From positions 1 through 64,000 of the forward strand of contig JANXTY010000030.1 in NCBI GenBank assembly GCA_025352145.1: a stretch of DNA of 64,000 nt, written 5' to 3'. The notes beneath the pieces are model-generated. The model did not search any database, was not told the origin of the DNA, and worked only from the letters and a program-made list of their open reading frames with translations. Within the stretch, counting starts at the first letter, position 1. Each line of letters starts with the position of its first letter. Both the position numbers and the translations under genes were made by a program. This document shows, in pieces, positions 28,067 through 37,240 of this stretch. Source of the stretch: Oxalobacteraceae bacterium. GTDB lineage: Bacteria; Pseudomonadota; Gammaproteobacteria; Burkholderiales; Burkholderiaceae_D.

Positions 28067-28571
28067 GGCAGGTGCCCGTTTTGGAGTAATCGATGATCGG
28101 CTAGGCGCACAATGTCGAGCGCTCAGCTTGGCGATATCGCCAATAGATATTTCTTACAGAGAGGTTGGTCATAGGACGTGTATTAGTTAGTTAGCTTCCT
28201 AGTCTACCGAAATCGGCGACATCTGGCAGCGCACCTTGTCCTATTAAGTTGTAGGAATACGCTGACATCCTGCACCGTTTGAATTTCCAGCGTATGCCGG
28301 CCCTTTACCAGCGATGTCTTTGAGCGCCTCCCAGCCCCGCTTTGAGGGCGATATTAAATAGTCCCATTAGTAGGCTCATTAGTTGCTAGCGGTGTTGTTG
28401 GCAATGTCAAAACTACTAAGATCACCCATCATTTATTCCCCATAAGCGATCTGAAATGGACGGCTATCTGACAAGCGCCGGAGAACTCCCACAATAGAAT
28501 CGGAAGAATGCGGATGCCAGAAAAATGTTTTACCCATCAAGATGGGTATACGTAAAAACAAGGAGCTAGCT
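28067..28571. other. Divergent regulatory region
   Basis: Gap of about 505 bp between the leftward response regulator and the rightward Crp/Fnr gene. It contains the shared motif at 28238-28267. I see no gene in it. The remaining sequence shows no strong promoter match. Confidence 0.45.
28238..28267 (-). promoter_or_regulatory. Shared upstream motif, copy 1
   Basis: On the minus strand it reads TGTCAGCGTATTCCTACAA and continues with an ACTTAATAGGAC-like tail. A near-identical sequence (18 of the first 19 bases) is at 47972-48001, upstream of the second Crp/Fnr gene. Here it points toward the response regulator. It could be a promoter or regulator site of a shared regulon. Confidence 0.5.
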
Positions 28572-29441
28572 ATGACTCAAAGAACCAGTGTGAATCTACG
28601 TCCTTTCGCCAAGTCCCCTCAAGTGAATGCCCGTGCAATTGCTGCATTAAAAGCGGAAGAGAGTGAGAGCGAAAAACGCCCTCTATTCCGGCGGACTACC
28701 ACTTCCACCCGCGCCGCCTGTATTGGTGCCCATGACCCCCAACAAAACCGGATCTTGGCAGGGTTGACGGCGGACGATTATGCGCGATTGTTGCCACAGT
28801 TGGAATTGATGCCGATGACATTGGGCACTACGCTTGGCGAAGTGGGTATGCCGATGCAGTATGTCTATTTTCCCACCAGCGGCATCGTGTCATTGCTATC
28901 GGACACAAAGGAAGGCACTTCCGTCGAAACGGCGGTAGTGGGTTGCGAAGGTTTGGTTGGCATCACTTTATTTATGGGTGAGGGAAGAAGCCAAAGCCGT
29001 GCCATGGTAAAAAGCGAAGGCCACGGCTACCGCTTAAGTGCGCGCGTATTAAGAGAAGAATTTCGGCGTGGTGGTGCGCTTCAAGCGATGTTGTTGCGGT
29101 ATACCCATGCGCTACTGGCCCAAACATCGCAAACTGCTGTGTGCAATCGCCACCATAGTATTACCCAGCAGCTTTGCCGCTCGATTTTGTTAAGCAGCGA
29201 TCATTTGGCAACGAATGAATTACGCACGACACAAGAAATGATTGCGAACATGCTAGGCGTGCGGCGCGAAAGCGTTACGCAAGCGGCTGACGTATTGCAA
29301 AAAGAAGGATTAATTACCACTTGGCGCGGGCATATTGCCCTGACTAATCGGTTGGGATTAGAGCGGAGGGTATGTGAATGCTATTCCGTAGTCAAAAAAG
29401 TCTACGATAATTTAACGGTCAAAGATATCGTACTAGCCTAG
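28572..29441 (+). CDS. Crp/Fnr-type transcription regulator, copy 1
   Basis: Protein of 289 residues from ATG 28572, which has GGAG 9 bases upstream; an earlier ATG at 28542 lacks one. A poorly conserved N-terminal tail leads into a cyclic-nucleotide-binding-like beta-barrel (about 65-190, with YFPTSGIVSLL and VGCEGLVGI) and a C-terminal winged HTH (TTQEMIANMLGVRRESVTQAADVLQ). It has no obvious Cys cluster of Fnr type and its barrel differs from the cAMP-binding consensus, so the ligand is unknown. It is a clear paralogue of the protein at 48081-48938. It stands between a response regulator and a sensor kinase. Confidence 0.88.
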   Translation: MTQRTSVNLRPFAKSPQVNARAIAALKAEESESEKRPLFRRTTTSTRAACIGAHDPQQNRILAGLTADDYARLLPQLELMPMTLGTTLGEVGMPMQYVYFPTSGIVSLLSDTKEGTSVETAVVGCEGLVGITLFMGEGRSQSRAMVKSEGHGYRLSARVLREEFRRGGALQAMLLRYTHALLAQTSQTAVCNRHHSITQQLCRSILLSSDHLATNELRTTQEMIANMLGVRRESVTQAADVLQKEGLITTWRGHIALTNRLGLERRVCECYSVVKKVYDNLTVKDIVLA

Positions 29442-29503
29442 AAAAGCAGGTGTAGTAGAAATAAGGAAAACTAACGCATTCTCTCGTTAGTTCTCATCAG
29501 AGT

Positions 29504-31507
29504 TCAGCGACGAGCTGTGTCGTCGCTTGCGATGCCGTGAGGTTTTTTATGCCCCGGGGAGATTTTAGGGAGAGTGATGGTAATTTTAGTCCCCCGTTCC
29601 TGCATAAGGGAAATTTCAACGCGTCCTCCGAAGTGGGTGGCGCGTTCCCGCATTGTACGTAAGCCATGTGTGTTCCGGTTGGTCGGTAGTGAGGATATGC
29701 CAATTCCGTCATCGCGAATAGTCAATACGACATAATCGTCGACATCGTCCAAAATCACCTCAGCACTATTTGCCTTGGAATGTTTCGCAATATTGCTCAG
29801 TACTTCCTGTGTCATGCGAAACAGGGCAATCTCCAAGTGCGGGCCATAGGAAATTTCTTCGTCTGGCAGGCTGGTGCGACATGCGATTCCCGTGTAACTA
29901 TGGAAGTCCTCGGCTAGTTCTGAAATAGCGACTTTGATGCCCAAAAGATCAAGCTTGTCAGGCCGCAGGCCACTTTGAATCCGACGTGTCGTCGCAGTGA
30001 CTGCCGCGAGTACTGTTTGCACTTTCGAAGAGCGTTCGGCAAAAGCAGGGTCGGTAGCCAAATCGGAAGAGATTTTCTGGAAAATAATAGCCAGATGCAT
30101 GTTAAGTGCCGTCAAATTTGACCCCAAGTCATCATGCAATTCGCGGGCAAGGCTGCGTTTTTCTTCTTCCCTTGTGGATTCAAGGTAACCCAATAGCTCC
30201 CTGACTTCGGCAGTGCGTACCGCGACTAATTCTTCCAATTGTATTTCGTGTGCTTTTAATGCGTCTTCATCGCGTTTACGCTGAGTAATATCGGTGGCGA
30301 CGCCGACGATACCGCCAAGTACGCCAGAGGCATCGACCCAAGGGGATTTAGTTACCTGAAAAATGCGGATTCCAGTCGGCGAATGAATGATCTCTTCGAA
30401 TGCGTGGGCCTCGTTGGTAGTAAGTACCAGTCGATCATGTTGATTGATCGCCGTCCAGTCTTCAGGATCAGAAAATAATTCTGTGCTTTTGGATCCGATT
30501 ACAGCGGAATTTTTCTTGCCGATCACATTTAATGCGGCCGGGTTGGCAAAAATCATGCGGCCTTCACAATCTTTGACAAAAATCGGCTCTACGCAAAATG
30601 TATTGACGATGTTGAGCATGGTATTGCTTTTGGCAAGGGCGGCTTCGCTTTGGCGGCGCATTTCATTTTCATGATTGAGAAAAAAAGCGGTGCGCCAAAA
30701 CAATATGAATAATGCGCCTGCATCCACTGCGGTGATAAGAGGGGATACTTTATTGTGTTCATAATATCCTTGACCTGCACCCCACTCGACCAGAAAATTG
30801 AGGAAAATCAGGAGCACCAACGCTCTTGGAAAAAGGTGGCGTAACAAATGACCGCCAGGCGCACGACTAAAAAAAATTGCCATCAAACGGTGTCTCGGTC
30901 GAGACCATAGGATCCCCGTTGAAAGCGCTAAAAAAAGAAGCGGAGACAGTGCGGAGGAGCTCGCAAATTGTATAAATTGGGTGGTGGAAGTAGTGGTGTA
31001 AATATCGCCAATCAATAGCGTGGACATAATGCACCAAACGGCAAGTGCACAATATTCAGATGGATAGTGGTCATTGGTTGTGGGAAAGTCGAGCAACGAT
31101 AGGCTCAGGCCAGTTAATACGAAACATAAAGCATTGAGCGACATCACACCGTCGGCATGGAGAGGTCGTATTACCTGGCCGATGATCGACGTGACAGCGG
31201 GAGAATTGAGCGCCAAAGCGAATAAGCCCACAAAAATGACGAGGATGGAAAATCCGCGTGCGAACGCCTGAATCAAAGGCAGTTGCTTTACAGTTCCGCA
31301 GAGAGGGCACTGCAAAAATAAAGAGCTGGCTGCCAATCCCATACCGATGGCCCCAATGAAGAAGGGGAAATTGATTAAGAGGGCGCGAGGGACCCATTCT
31401 GAATGCAAGAAGAAAAATAATGTGATGCCCATCAAGAACACTACCACCGTAGTGAGCGTGGCGATGAACATCCGCATAGGGAAGAATAGCTGGTCGTTGG
31501 GTTGCAT
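29504..31507 (-). CDS. Membrane PAS sensor histidine kinase (NarX/DesK-like)
   Basis: Protein of 667 residues. The first 300 residues hold about seven to eight membrane helices. A PAS domain (about 310-420, ending GGIVGVATDITQRK) and a coiled coil precede a HisKA_3 dimerisation domain with phospho-acceptor His458 in LARELHDDLGSNL. The ATPase domain carries SNIAKHSKA and VLTIRDDGIGI. Kinases of this class phosphorylate NarL-type regulators, and the one at 27434-28066 is the likely partner although the Crp/Fnr gene lies between them on the other strand. The N-terminal membrane array suggests sensing of a membrane or small-molecule signal, unknown. Confidence 0.88.
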   Translation of the reverse strand: MQPNDQLFFPMRMFIATLTTVVVFLMGITLFFFLHSEWVPRALLINFPFFIGAIGMGLAASSLFLQCPLCGTVKQLPLIQAFARGFSILVIFVGLFALALNSPAVTSIIGQVIRPLHADGVMSLNALCFVLTGLSLSLLDFPTTNDHYPSEYCALAVWCIMSTLLIGDIYTTTSTTQFIQFASSSALSPLLFLALSTGILWSRPRHRLMAIFFSRAPGGHLLRHLFPRALVLLIFLNFLVEWGAGQGYYEHNKVSPLITAVDAGALFILFWRTAFFLNHENEMRRQSEAALAKSNTMLNIVNTFCVEPIFVKDCEGRMIFANPAALNVIGKKNSAVIGSKSTELFSDPEDWTAINQHDRLVLTTNEAHAFEEIIHSPTGIRIFQVTKSPWVDASGVLGGIVGVATDITQRKRDEDALKAHEIQLEELVAVRTAEVRELLGYLESTREEEKRSLARELHDDLGSNLTALNMHLAIIFQKISSDLATDPAFAERSSKVQTVLAAVTATTRRIQSGLRPDKLDLLGIKVAISELAEDFHSYTGIACRTSLPDEEISYGPHLEIALFRMTQEVLSNIAKHSKANSAEVILDDVDDYVVLTIRDDGIGISSLPTNRNTHGLRTMRERATHFGGRVEISLMQERGTKITITLPKISPGHKKPHGIASDDTARR

Positions 31508-31573
31508 ATCAGAGGTATCTACAGGTAGCGAAGTTGTTGCGCAACAAGGTGAGGTCTTCAGAATCCCTCATTT

Positions 31574-34500
31574 TTACGCCAATATTTTTCCCTCTCGCAG
31601 CAATGCCGAAAATTCCTTCTCTGTCAGAGGAACACTAAAATAATATCCCTGCATCTCATCACAATCATGGGCGCGCAAGAAGGCTAATTGCTCTGCCGTT
31701 TCTACCCCTTCTGCAATGATTTTCAGGTTAAGGCAATGCCCCAGGGAAATAATGGAAAGCGTGATTGCGGCGTCATCATCGTCTGTGGAAATATCTCGTA
31801 TAAACGATTGGTCAATTTTCAGGCGATCTAATGGGAAACGTTTCAGATAACTTAAGCTGGAATAGCCAGTGCCGAAATCATCAATCGATAATTGCACGCC
31901 AAGCGCTTTTAATTCCTGTAATTTAGTGATAAAAATTTCGGCGTTATGCATTACCAATCCTTCCGTCAATTCCAGCTCCAGAAATTGCGGGGCCAATCCC
32001 GAATGTTGAAGGGTACTTGTCACAGCACTCACCAAGCCGTCGCGCACAAACTGGCAGGCCGAAAGATTCACGGACACGCTGATGGGTGGTAAGCCTTCGT
32101 TTTGCCACGCCTTATTCTGGAGGCATGCCGTCCGCAATACCCATTCGCCAATGTAGGGGATCAGGCCTACTTCTTCCGCGATTTTAATAAATCGGCCGGG
32201 AAGAATCATGCCCAGATCAGGATGGTGCCAGCGGATCAAGGCTTCGCAACCGATGATTTTTCCGCTAGTGAGATTAACTTTAGGTTGGTAGTACAGTTCG
32301 AATTCCTGGCGTTCCACCGCGTGATGTAATCCATTTTCAAGCGCCATGCGCTCCATCGCCTGTACGCTCATATCCGCTGAGTAATGCTGGAGCGCATTGC
32401 CGCCTTTTTCTTTCACGCGGTACATGGCAGTGTCCGTATTTCTCAGTAAGGTTTCAATATCTTGCCCATCTTTCGGGAAGACGCTTACGCCAATGCTGGC
32501 ACCCACATGTAGCTCAATCTCACCTAAGGTGAATGGGATTGCAAAGGAGTGCAAAAGTTTTTCTGCAATGATGCGCAAGGTTTCCATGTCGCCGATATCG
32601 GGCAATAGCACGATGAACTCGTCGCCGCCCGGTCGTGCCACGGTGTCACCTTCACGCACCACGCTGCGCAATCTTGCTGCCACCGCGACCAGCAACGCGT
32701 CTCCAAGCGTATGGCCCAGGCTGTCATTGATATCCTTGAAGCGATCAAGGTCGATAAACAATAAGGCCAGCAGACGTTGCGATCGCCGCGCCATCGCGAG
32801 CGCCTGGGATAAGCGATCCTGGAGCAAATTACGATTAGCCAGATTGGTCAGGGGATCGTGTGTCGCCAATTGCTCAATGCGCGCCTCATAGGCCTTGCGT
32901 TCAGTGATGTCACTGGCCACACCATCTAGTCGAACCAGTTTTCCGTTTGCATCGTGTATGGCTTTGGTTCTGTCTTCGAGCCAGCGTAAATCGCCATCCT
33001 GACGCAGGATACGATATTCCCTGGTTACCGTGCCGTGTTCCCGCAGCGTAGCCATGGATTCTCGTACGCGTTGCTGGTCATCGGGATGAATACATTCAAA
33101 CCACAAATCCCGGTTTTCATAAAATGCCTGAAGCGGATATCCAAATATTTTCTCGGCAATTGGGCTGATATACAAAAATTCATTTTTCGATAGCGACCAC
33201 ACGATATTGTCGATGGAACTGAGGATGCTGGTGAGCTTTTCCTGTGCAGCCACCAAATTTTGTTCGGCTATCTCGCGTGCGCGACGCGTTCTCAAGCTGA
33301 CAGCGCCATACGCAATGTCACCGGCTAACTCCGTCAGCATCGCGATTTCTTCGGTTGTAAACCGGTTTGGTTCACTCTCGAAAATGGTCAGGGCGCCGAA
33401 TATGCGGGTCCCCTCCTTGATCGGTACAGAAAATGCGGAACGGTAGCCATGTGAAGTAGCGAGTGCCTGCCACTGCGCTAATGCCGGATTCTCCGGCTGG
33501 TCCCAGGTCCGATAGGGGCACGATGTATCGATAGCTACCTCGGCCGGAAACCTGCCTTGCTTGCTTTCGATCCAATGGCTTGAGAATTGATTATCAAAAA
33601 TATGGGGGAGTCCTGCTTGGGCCACGAGCCGGACTTCACCACGGCCCTGTTTGCGTGGTATCCCTTCGTCAGTCTCTTTATGGGTTTCTTCCTTAGCTTC
33701 ATCTACGTACCCGATCCAGGCTAAAGAGTAGCCGCCAGTGGCGACAATAGTCAGGCACATTTCACTGAGCAATGCCATCTCATTATCGGCGTGAACCAAC
33801 ACACGATTGCACTCGGCCATGACAGTGCGGGCGACAAGATTTCTACGGAGCGCTTCTTGAGCGACCCGACGTTCTGCCATTTCCATTTGGAGTTGCGCGC
33901 GATGTTGATGCGCTTCGTCATACAGGTTCAGGTTTTCGTAGGCCGCTACCATTTGCGATGCGATGGTTGCCACTACCTGCTCGTCTACTTCGCTAAAGTC
34001 CTCCAAGTTGGTTTTGTCGGCAAGGTAAAGCCAACCGAGGGTACGTTCTTTGGAACACAAGGGAATGCCGAGAAAACAATTGATGGGTGGATGGGATAAC
34101 GGCAAACCAAGTGGCGTCATGTTGCCGTGGGCGCCGTTTTTCAAGTCGTTGAGTCGGATGGGCGTGCGTTCCCTCAGCATTTTTCCAAGCACGCCTGCTT
34201 GGGACAGCATGGCCCGAAATTCCGAGACCATGCTGATTTCCATGCCGCGCGTAAAGCACAGGCCGATGGTTTTTCCATCATCTTCCAATATGGTCGCCAC
34301 GGCATATTTGGCGCCGCAAATACTGTGCGCTGCACGGCAAAGTATTTCAAGCATGCGTCCCGAATCACGCTCGGCAGCGAGATCTAGGCCAAGCTCAATT
34401 AATTGGGTCAGGCGCATGCTAATTTCTTGCAGGCTACCGAGAGAACCGCTCAGTTTTTGCGCAATGGTGCGTAAGTTACCGCGCTGTGTTGTTGACACAG

Positions 34501-35044
34501 CACTTCCTGCGTCACTTCCCGTATTACTGACGGCTTCGCCTGCAGAACCGAACTGCACCAACTGGTCGCTGCCATCTCCTAACTCACCTAGATATTCGCG
34601 CAACTGATCGTTAATCGCAGAAAATTTATCGGCCTCAATCGAAGCGGAAAGATAGGGCGATACATTTTTTTCTTGTGCGCTTCCCAGCGCTTCCTGAACG
34701 GTTTGCAAAATAAGTTCTGGTTCGGCCGGCTTGGCAAGCACCCATTGCACACCGCAAGCCTCGGCCATTGAATAGGCTTCCCGCGCACGATAGCTGGCTG
34801 TGTAGAAAATCACGGGGATTTTAGCCATTGAAGGATGCGCTCGCATGTGGGTAACGAGTTCATAACCATCCATATTCGGCATCAGAATATCGGTGATGAC
34901 AAGATCGGGCAGTTCAGTACGCACGATGTTTAGCGCAGAAGCGCCCTCTGTCGCCTCGAGTAAGCGATGTCCGCCATAGCCGAGTAAAGTGAGCAGAAAG
35001 CGGCGGTTAATCGCGTGGTCGTCAACGATGAGAATGGTTGCCAT
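31574..35044 (-). CDS. REC-GAF-GAF-PAS-GGDEF-EAL c-di-GMP enzyme
   Basis: Protein of 1156 residues. Order: receiver (1-120, Asp in LVITDILMPNMDG), two GAF domains (about 210-370 and 410-600), PAS (about 615-735), GGDEF (about 745-900) and EAL (about 915-1156). The cyclase motif GGDEF is intact and the inhibitory I-site REGD lies five residues before it. The phosphodiesterase motifs CEALIRWHHP, SIDDFGTGYSS and IAEGVET are intact, so both activities are possible. It starts within the last codons of the double-receiver gene (23-bp overlap) with GGAGGGG before the ATG, so it is part of the same operon. This is the only c-di-GMP gene in the window and a likely output of the cluster. Confidence 0.93.
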   Translation of the reverse strand: MATILIVDDHAINRRFLLTLLGYGGHRLLEATEGASALNIVRTELPDLVITDILMPNMDGYELVTHMRAHPSMAKIPVIFYTASYRAREAYSMAEACGVQWVLAKPAEPELILQTVQEALGSAQEKNVSPYLSASIEADKFSAINDQLREYLGELGDGSDQLVQFGSAGEAVSNTGSDAGSAVSTTQRGNLRTIAQKLSGSLGSLQEISMRLTQLIELGLDLAAERDSGRMLEILCRAAHSICGAKYAVATILEDDGKTIGLCFTRGMEISMVSEFRAMLSQAGVLGKMLRERTPIRLNDLKNGAHGNMTPLGLPLSHPPINCFLGIPLCSKERTLGWLYLADKTNLEDFSEVDEQVVATIASQMVAAYENLNLYDEAHQHRAQLQMEMAERRVAQEALRRNLVARTVMAECNRVLVHADNEMALLSEMCLTIVATGGYSLAWIGYVDEAKEETHKETDEGIPRKQGRGEVRLVAQAGLPHIFDNQFSSHWIESKQGRFPAEVAIDTSCPYRTWDQPENPALAQWQALATSHGYRSAFSVPIKEGTRIFGALTIFESEPNRFTTEEIAMLTELAGDIAYGAVSLRTRRAREIAEQNLVAAQEKLTSILSSIDNIVWSLSKNEFLYISPIAEKIFGYPLQAFYENRDLWFECIHPDDQQRVRESMATLREHGTVTREYRILRQDGDLRWLEDRTKAIHDANGKLVRLDGVASDITERKAYEARIEQLATHDPLTNLANRNLLQDRLSQALAMARRSQRLLALLFIDLDRFKDINDSLGHTLGDALLVAVAARLRSVVREGDTVARPGGDEFIVLLPDIGDMETLRIIAEKLLHSFAIPFTLGEIELHVGASIGVSVFPKDGQDIETLLRNTDTAMYRVKEKGGNALQHYSADMSVQAMERMALENGLHHAVERQEFELYYQPKVNLTSGKIIGCEALIRWHHPDLGMILPGRFIKIAEEVGLIPYIGEWVLRTACLQNKAWQNEGLPPISVSVNLSACQFVRDGLVSAVTSTLQHSGLAPQFLELELTEGLVMHNAEIFITKLQELKALGVQLSIDDFGTGYSSLSYLKRFPLDRLKIDQSFIRDISTDDDDAAITLSIISLGHCLNLKIIAEGVETAEQLAFLRAHDCDEMQGYYFSVPLTEKEFSALLREGKILA

Positions 35045-35882
35045 CCGCCCCTCCGTTTTCTGGTATATTTTGCGGCCTTTTTAAACAAGCGGAAATATGT
35101 TCCAGCAAGATGTGGGGCTCTATGGGACGGCGAATAAAACAGGCGGCTCCCGCAGCTTTCGCGCGTCGAGAATCGGCTTCGCTATCGGACGTCGAACTGA
35201 TCAACATAAAGGGAATAGGATGCAGCAGGGGATCTTTCTTCACCATGTCGAGAAAAATAAATCCATCTTCATCCGGCATATGTACGTCGCTGATAATCAA
35301 ATCATAGTGTGACGCTTTGGCGCAGGTCAGCCCGTCTTGTACATCGGCAACCACCGTCAAATCATAACCAGAGGGTTCTAGTGTGACACGAAGAAGATCC
35401 CTGTTGACTGCGCTATCGTCCACTACGAGTACCTTCGTGTACGTCGGCGCTATCTGTATTATGGGAGCTGTCTGTACGGAAAGAATGGTTTTTTGCAGAC
35501 CTGGAGATCGCTTGTAGGGCGGTAACATTTCCTCGATTTCTCCAATGAAATTCTCTGGTTCAATCGGTTTGCTGATATAGCCATTAAAGCCTTCCGCGAG
35601 CAATTTTTCGCAATCTCCCGCCATGGCAAGTGCGGTAACAGAAATAATCGGGATGTGTCGCAGGCGCAAGTCGTTTTTCAAGGTACGCACAACCGCATAA
35701 CCATCCATTTTAGGCAGATGGATATCACACAGTATAAGGTCGGGCATTTCTTGGGCAGCCAATGCCAGGCCACGTTCTCCATCTTCTGCTTGAATCACCG
35801 AGTGACCATATGCCTTGAGCAGGAGGGTCAATAAATCCATGCTGGCTTTATTGTCTTCGATGATGAGGATATGCGCAGCCAC
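35022..35882 (-). CDS. Double receiver-domain protein
   Basis: Protein of 286 residues made of two receiver domains and no output domain. The first (about 1-120) has LIIEDNKAS, Asp in LILCDIHLPKMDG and Lys in GYISKPI. The second (about 150-275) has VVDDSAVNRD and Asp in LIISDVHMPDEDG, but the conserved Lys before Pro is replaced by Arg (FIRRPIEP), which may alter phospho-signalling. The start is GTG at 35882 with AGGAAA upstream. It lies between the REC-kinase gene and the GGDEF-EAL gene, overlapping the latter, so it may pass phosphate within this operon. Confidence 0.9.
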   Translation of the reverse strand: MAAHILIIEDNKASMDLLTLLLKAYGHSVIQAEDGERGLALAAQEMPDLILCDIHLPKMDGYAVVRTLKNDLRLRHIPIISVTALAMAGDCEKLLAEGFNGYISKPIEPENFIGEIEEMLPPYKRSPGLQKTILSVQTAPIIQIAPTYTKVLVVDDSAVNRDLLRVTLEPSGYDLTVVADVQDGLTCAKASHYDLIISDVHMPDEDGFIFLDMVKKDPLLHPIPFMLISSTSDSEADSRRAKAAGAACFIRRPIEPHILLEHISACLKRPQNIPENGGADGNHSHR

Positions 35883-35925
35883 TCTTATGATTTCCTAACG
35901 TACGTGAAGGCCAAGCGGGACATGA

Positions 35926-37173
35926 TTACGCTTTCTCTTTCAACGTTAACGTGAAAGTGCTTCCCTTGCCGTATTCGCTTTGGAGGGATAAATCTCCCCC
36001 CATTAATTGGGCTAATTTTTTACTCAAATAGAGGCCTAGACCGGTGCCATCAAAAGAGCGGGTAGACGTATCGTCGATCTGTGCAAACGCTTGGAATAAC
36101 TTAGCGTGGTCTTCTGTTTTAATGCCAATGCCGGTATCTGCGACCTTGATTTCCGTAATCAAGTGATCACCTTCCTTACGCTGGGACAGATTGATCAGTA
36201 TTTCCCCATTCTCGGTAAACTTGATGGAATTGTTGACCAGGTTAAGTAAGATCTGATGAATGGCGCGTCGGTTTGCTTGAACCACAATCTCTTGCGTAGT
36301 CGTCTCCACCCGGCATGCGAGACTCTTTTCCGCCGCCATCGGACGCAGTGTTTCAATAATCTGATGTGCCACCTGTTGGCAAACGACTGGCTCGGGCGTT
36401 AATTCTATTTTTCCCGATTCGATCTTGGCGACGTCGAGCAGATCATTGATAATTGACAGCAAATGGCGGGCGCTGGAACGTACAATTTTTAATTGCGCAT
36501 CCTGGTCTTCATTCAATGGTCCGGCCAACTGCATCAACAAGGTTCCGGTAAAGCCAATGATGGCGTTCAAAGGCGTGCGTAACTCATGCGACATATTAGC
36601 CAAGAAAACAGATTTGGTCGAAGAAGCCTGTTCTAGCTGCAGATTTTGAAGGGCAATGGCTTCCTGGTTTTTTTGTAGTTGCTCTGTCTGAAGAATTAGT
36701 TTGCGCTGAAGATAAAACAGATCGACAAATACCTTCACCTTTGCACGCAGGACTTCCGGCACAATCGGAGAAAAAAGATAATCTACTGCGCCCGAGGAGT
36801 AGCCTTTAAAACGTTCGGAATCTGATCCTGCCTCGGCCGTGATAAAGATAATCGGCGTCAGGGCCGAACGGGGGCGACCTTGTATCAAAGTTGCGGTTTC
36901 GAAGCCATCCATAACGGGCATTTTCACATCCAGCAAAATCAGTGCGAAGTCACGTTTCAAGAGTTCCCGCAAAGCGTCGCGCCCGGAGTTTGCAGTCGTC
37001 ACGTCCAGTCCCATGCTAGATACCACGGCTGTAATCGCTTCTCGTTTAGCCGCTGTATCGTCGACGATGAGAATGGAAGCGGGCACACCGTCAGGCGATA
37101 TCGACGGCCGGGATATGTCGGCTACTTCCCACCCGGACGGGTGATCTTTTTGTTTTGTTATGCTTGCATTCAT
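35926..37173 (-). CDS. REC-histidine kinase
   Basis: Protein of 415 residues. An N-terminal receiver (about 33-150, Asp in ALILLDVKMPVMDG) is followed by a coiled coil and a classical HisKA domain with His196 in [15 protein letters not shown], then an ATPase domain with NNSIKFTENG, DTGIGI and GTGLGLYLSKKL. There are no membrane segments, so it is cytoplasmic. The receiver has Ser in place of the usual Lys in the xKP motif (YLFSPIVP). The REC-first layout fits relay proteins controlled by another kinase. It follows the HAMP-array kinase by 67 bp. No clear ribosome site stands before the ATG at 37173. Confidence 0.9.
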   Translation of the reverse strand: MNASITKQKDHPSGWEVADISRPSISPDGVPASILIVDDTAAKREAITAVVSSMGLDVTTANSGRDALRELLKRDFALILLDVKMPVMDGFETATLIQGRPRSALTPIIFITAEAGSDSERFKGYSSGAVDYLFSPIVPEVLRAKVKVFVDLFYLQRKLILQTEQLQKNQEAIALQNLQLEQASSTKSVFLANMSHELRTPLNAIIGFTGTLLMQLAGPLNEDQDAQLKIVRSSARHLLSIINDLLDVAKIESGKIELTPEPVVCQQVAHQIIETLRPMAAEKSLACRVETTTQEIVVQANRRAIHQILLNLVNNSIKFTENGEILINLSQRKEGDHLITEIKVADTGIGIKTEDHAKLFQAFAQIDDTSTRSFDGTGLGLYLSKKLAQLMGGDLSLQSEYGKGSTFTLTLKEKA

Positions 37174-37240
37174 GCGTTTGTATTTTTTAATAGGTTCCGA
37201 TACTCACCTTCGAGGGGGAGCGGCCGATGCAATGCTCGGT

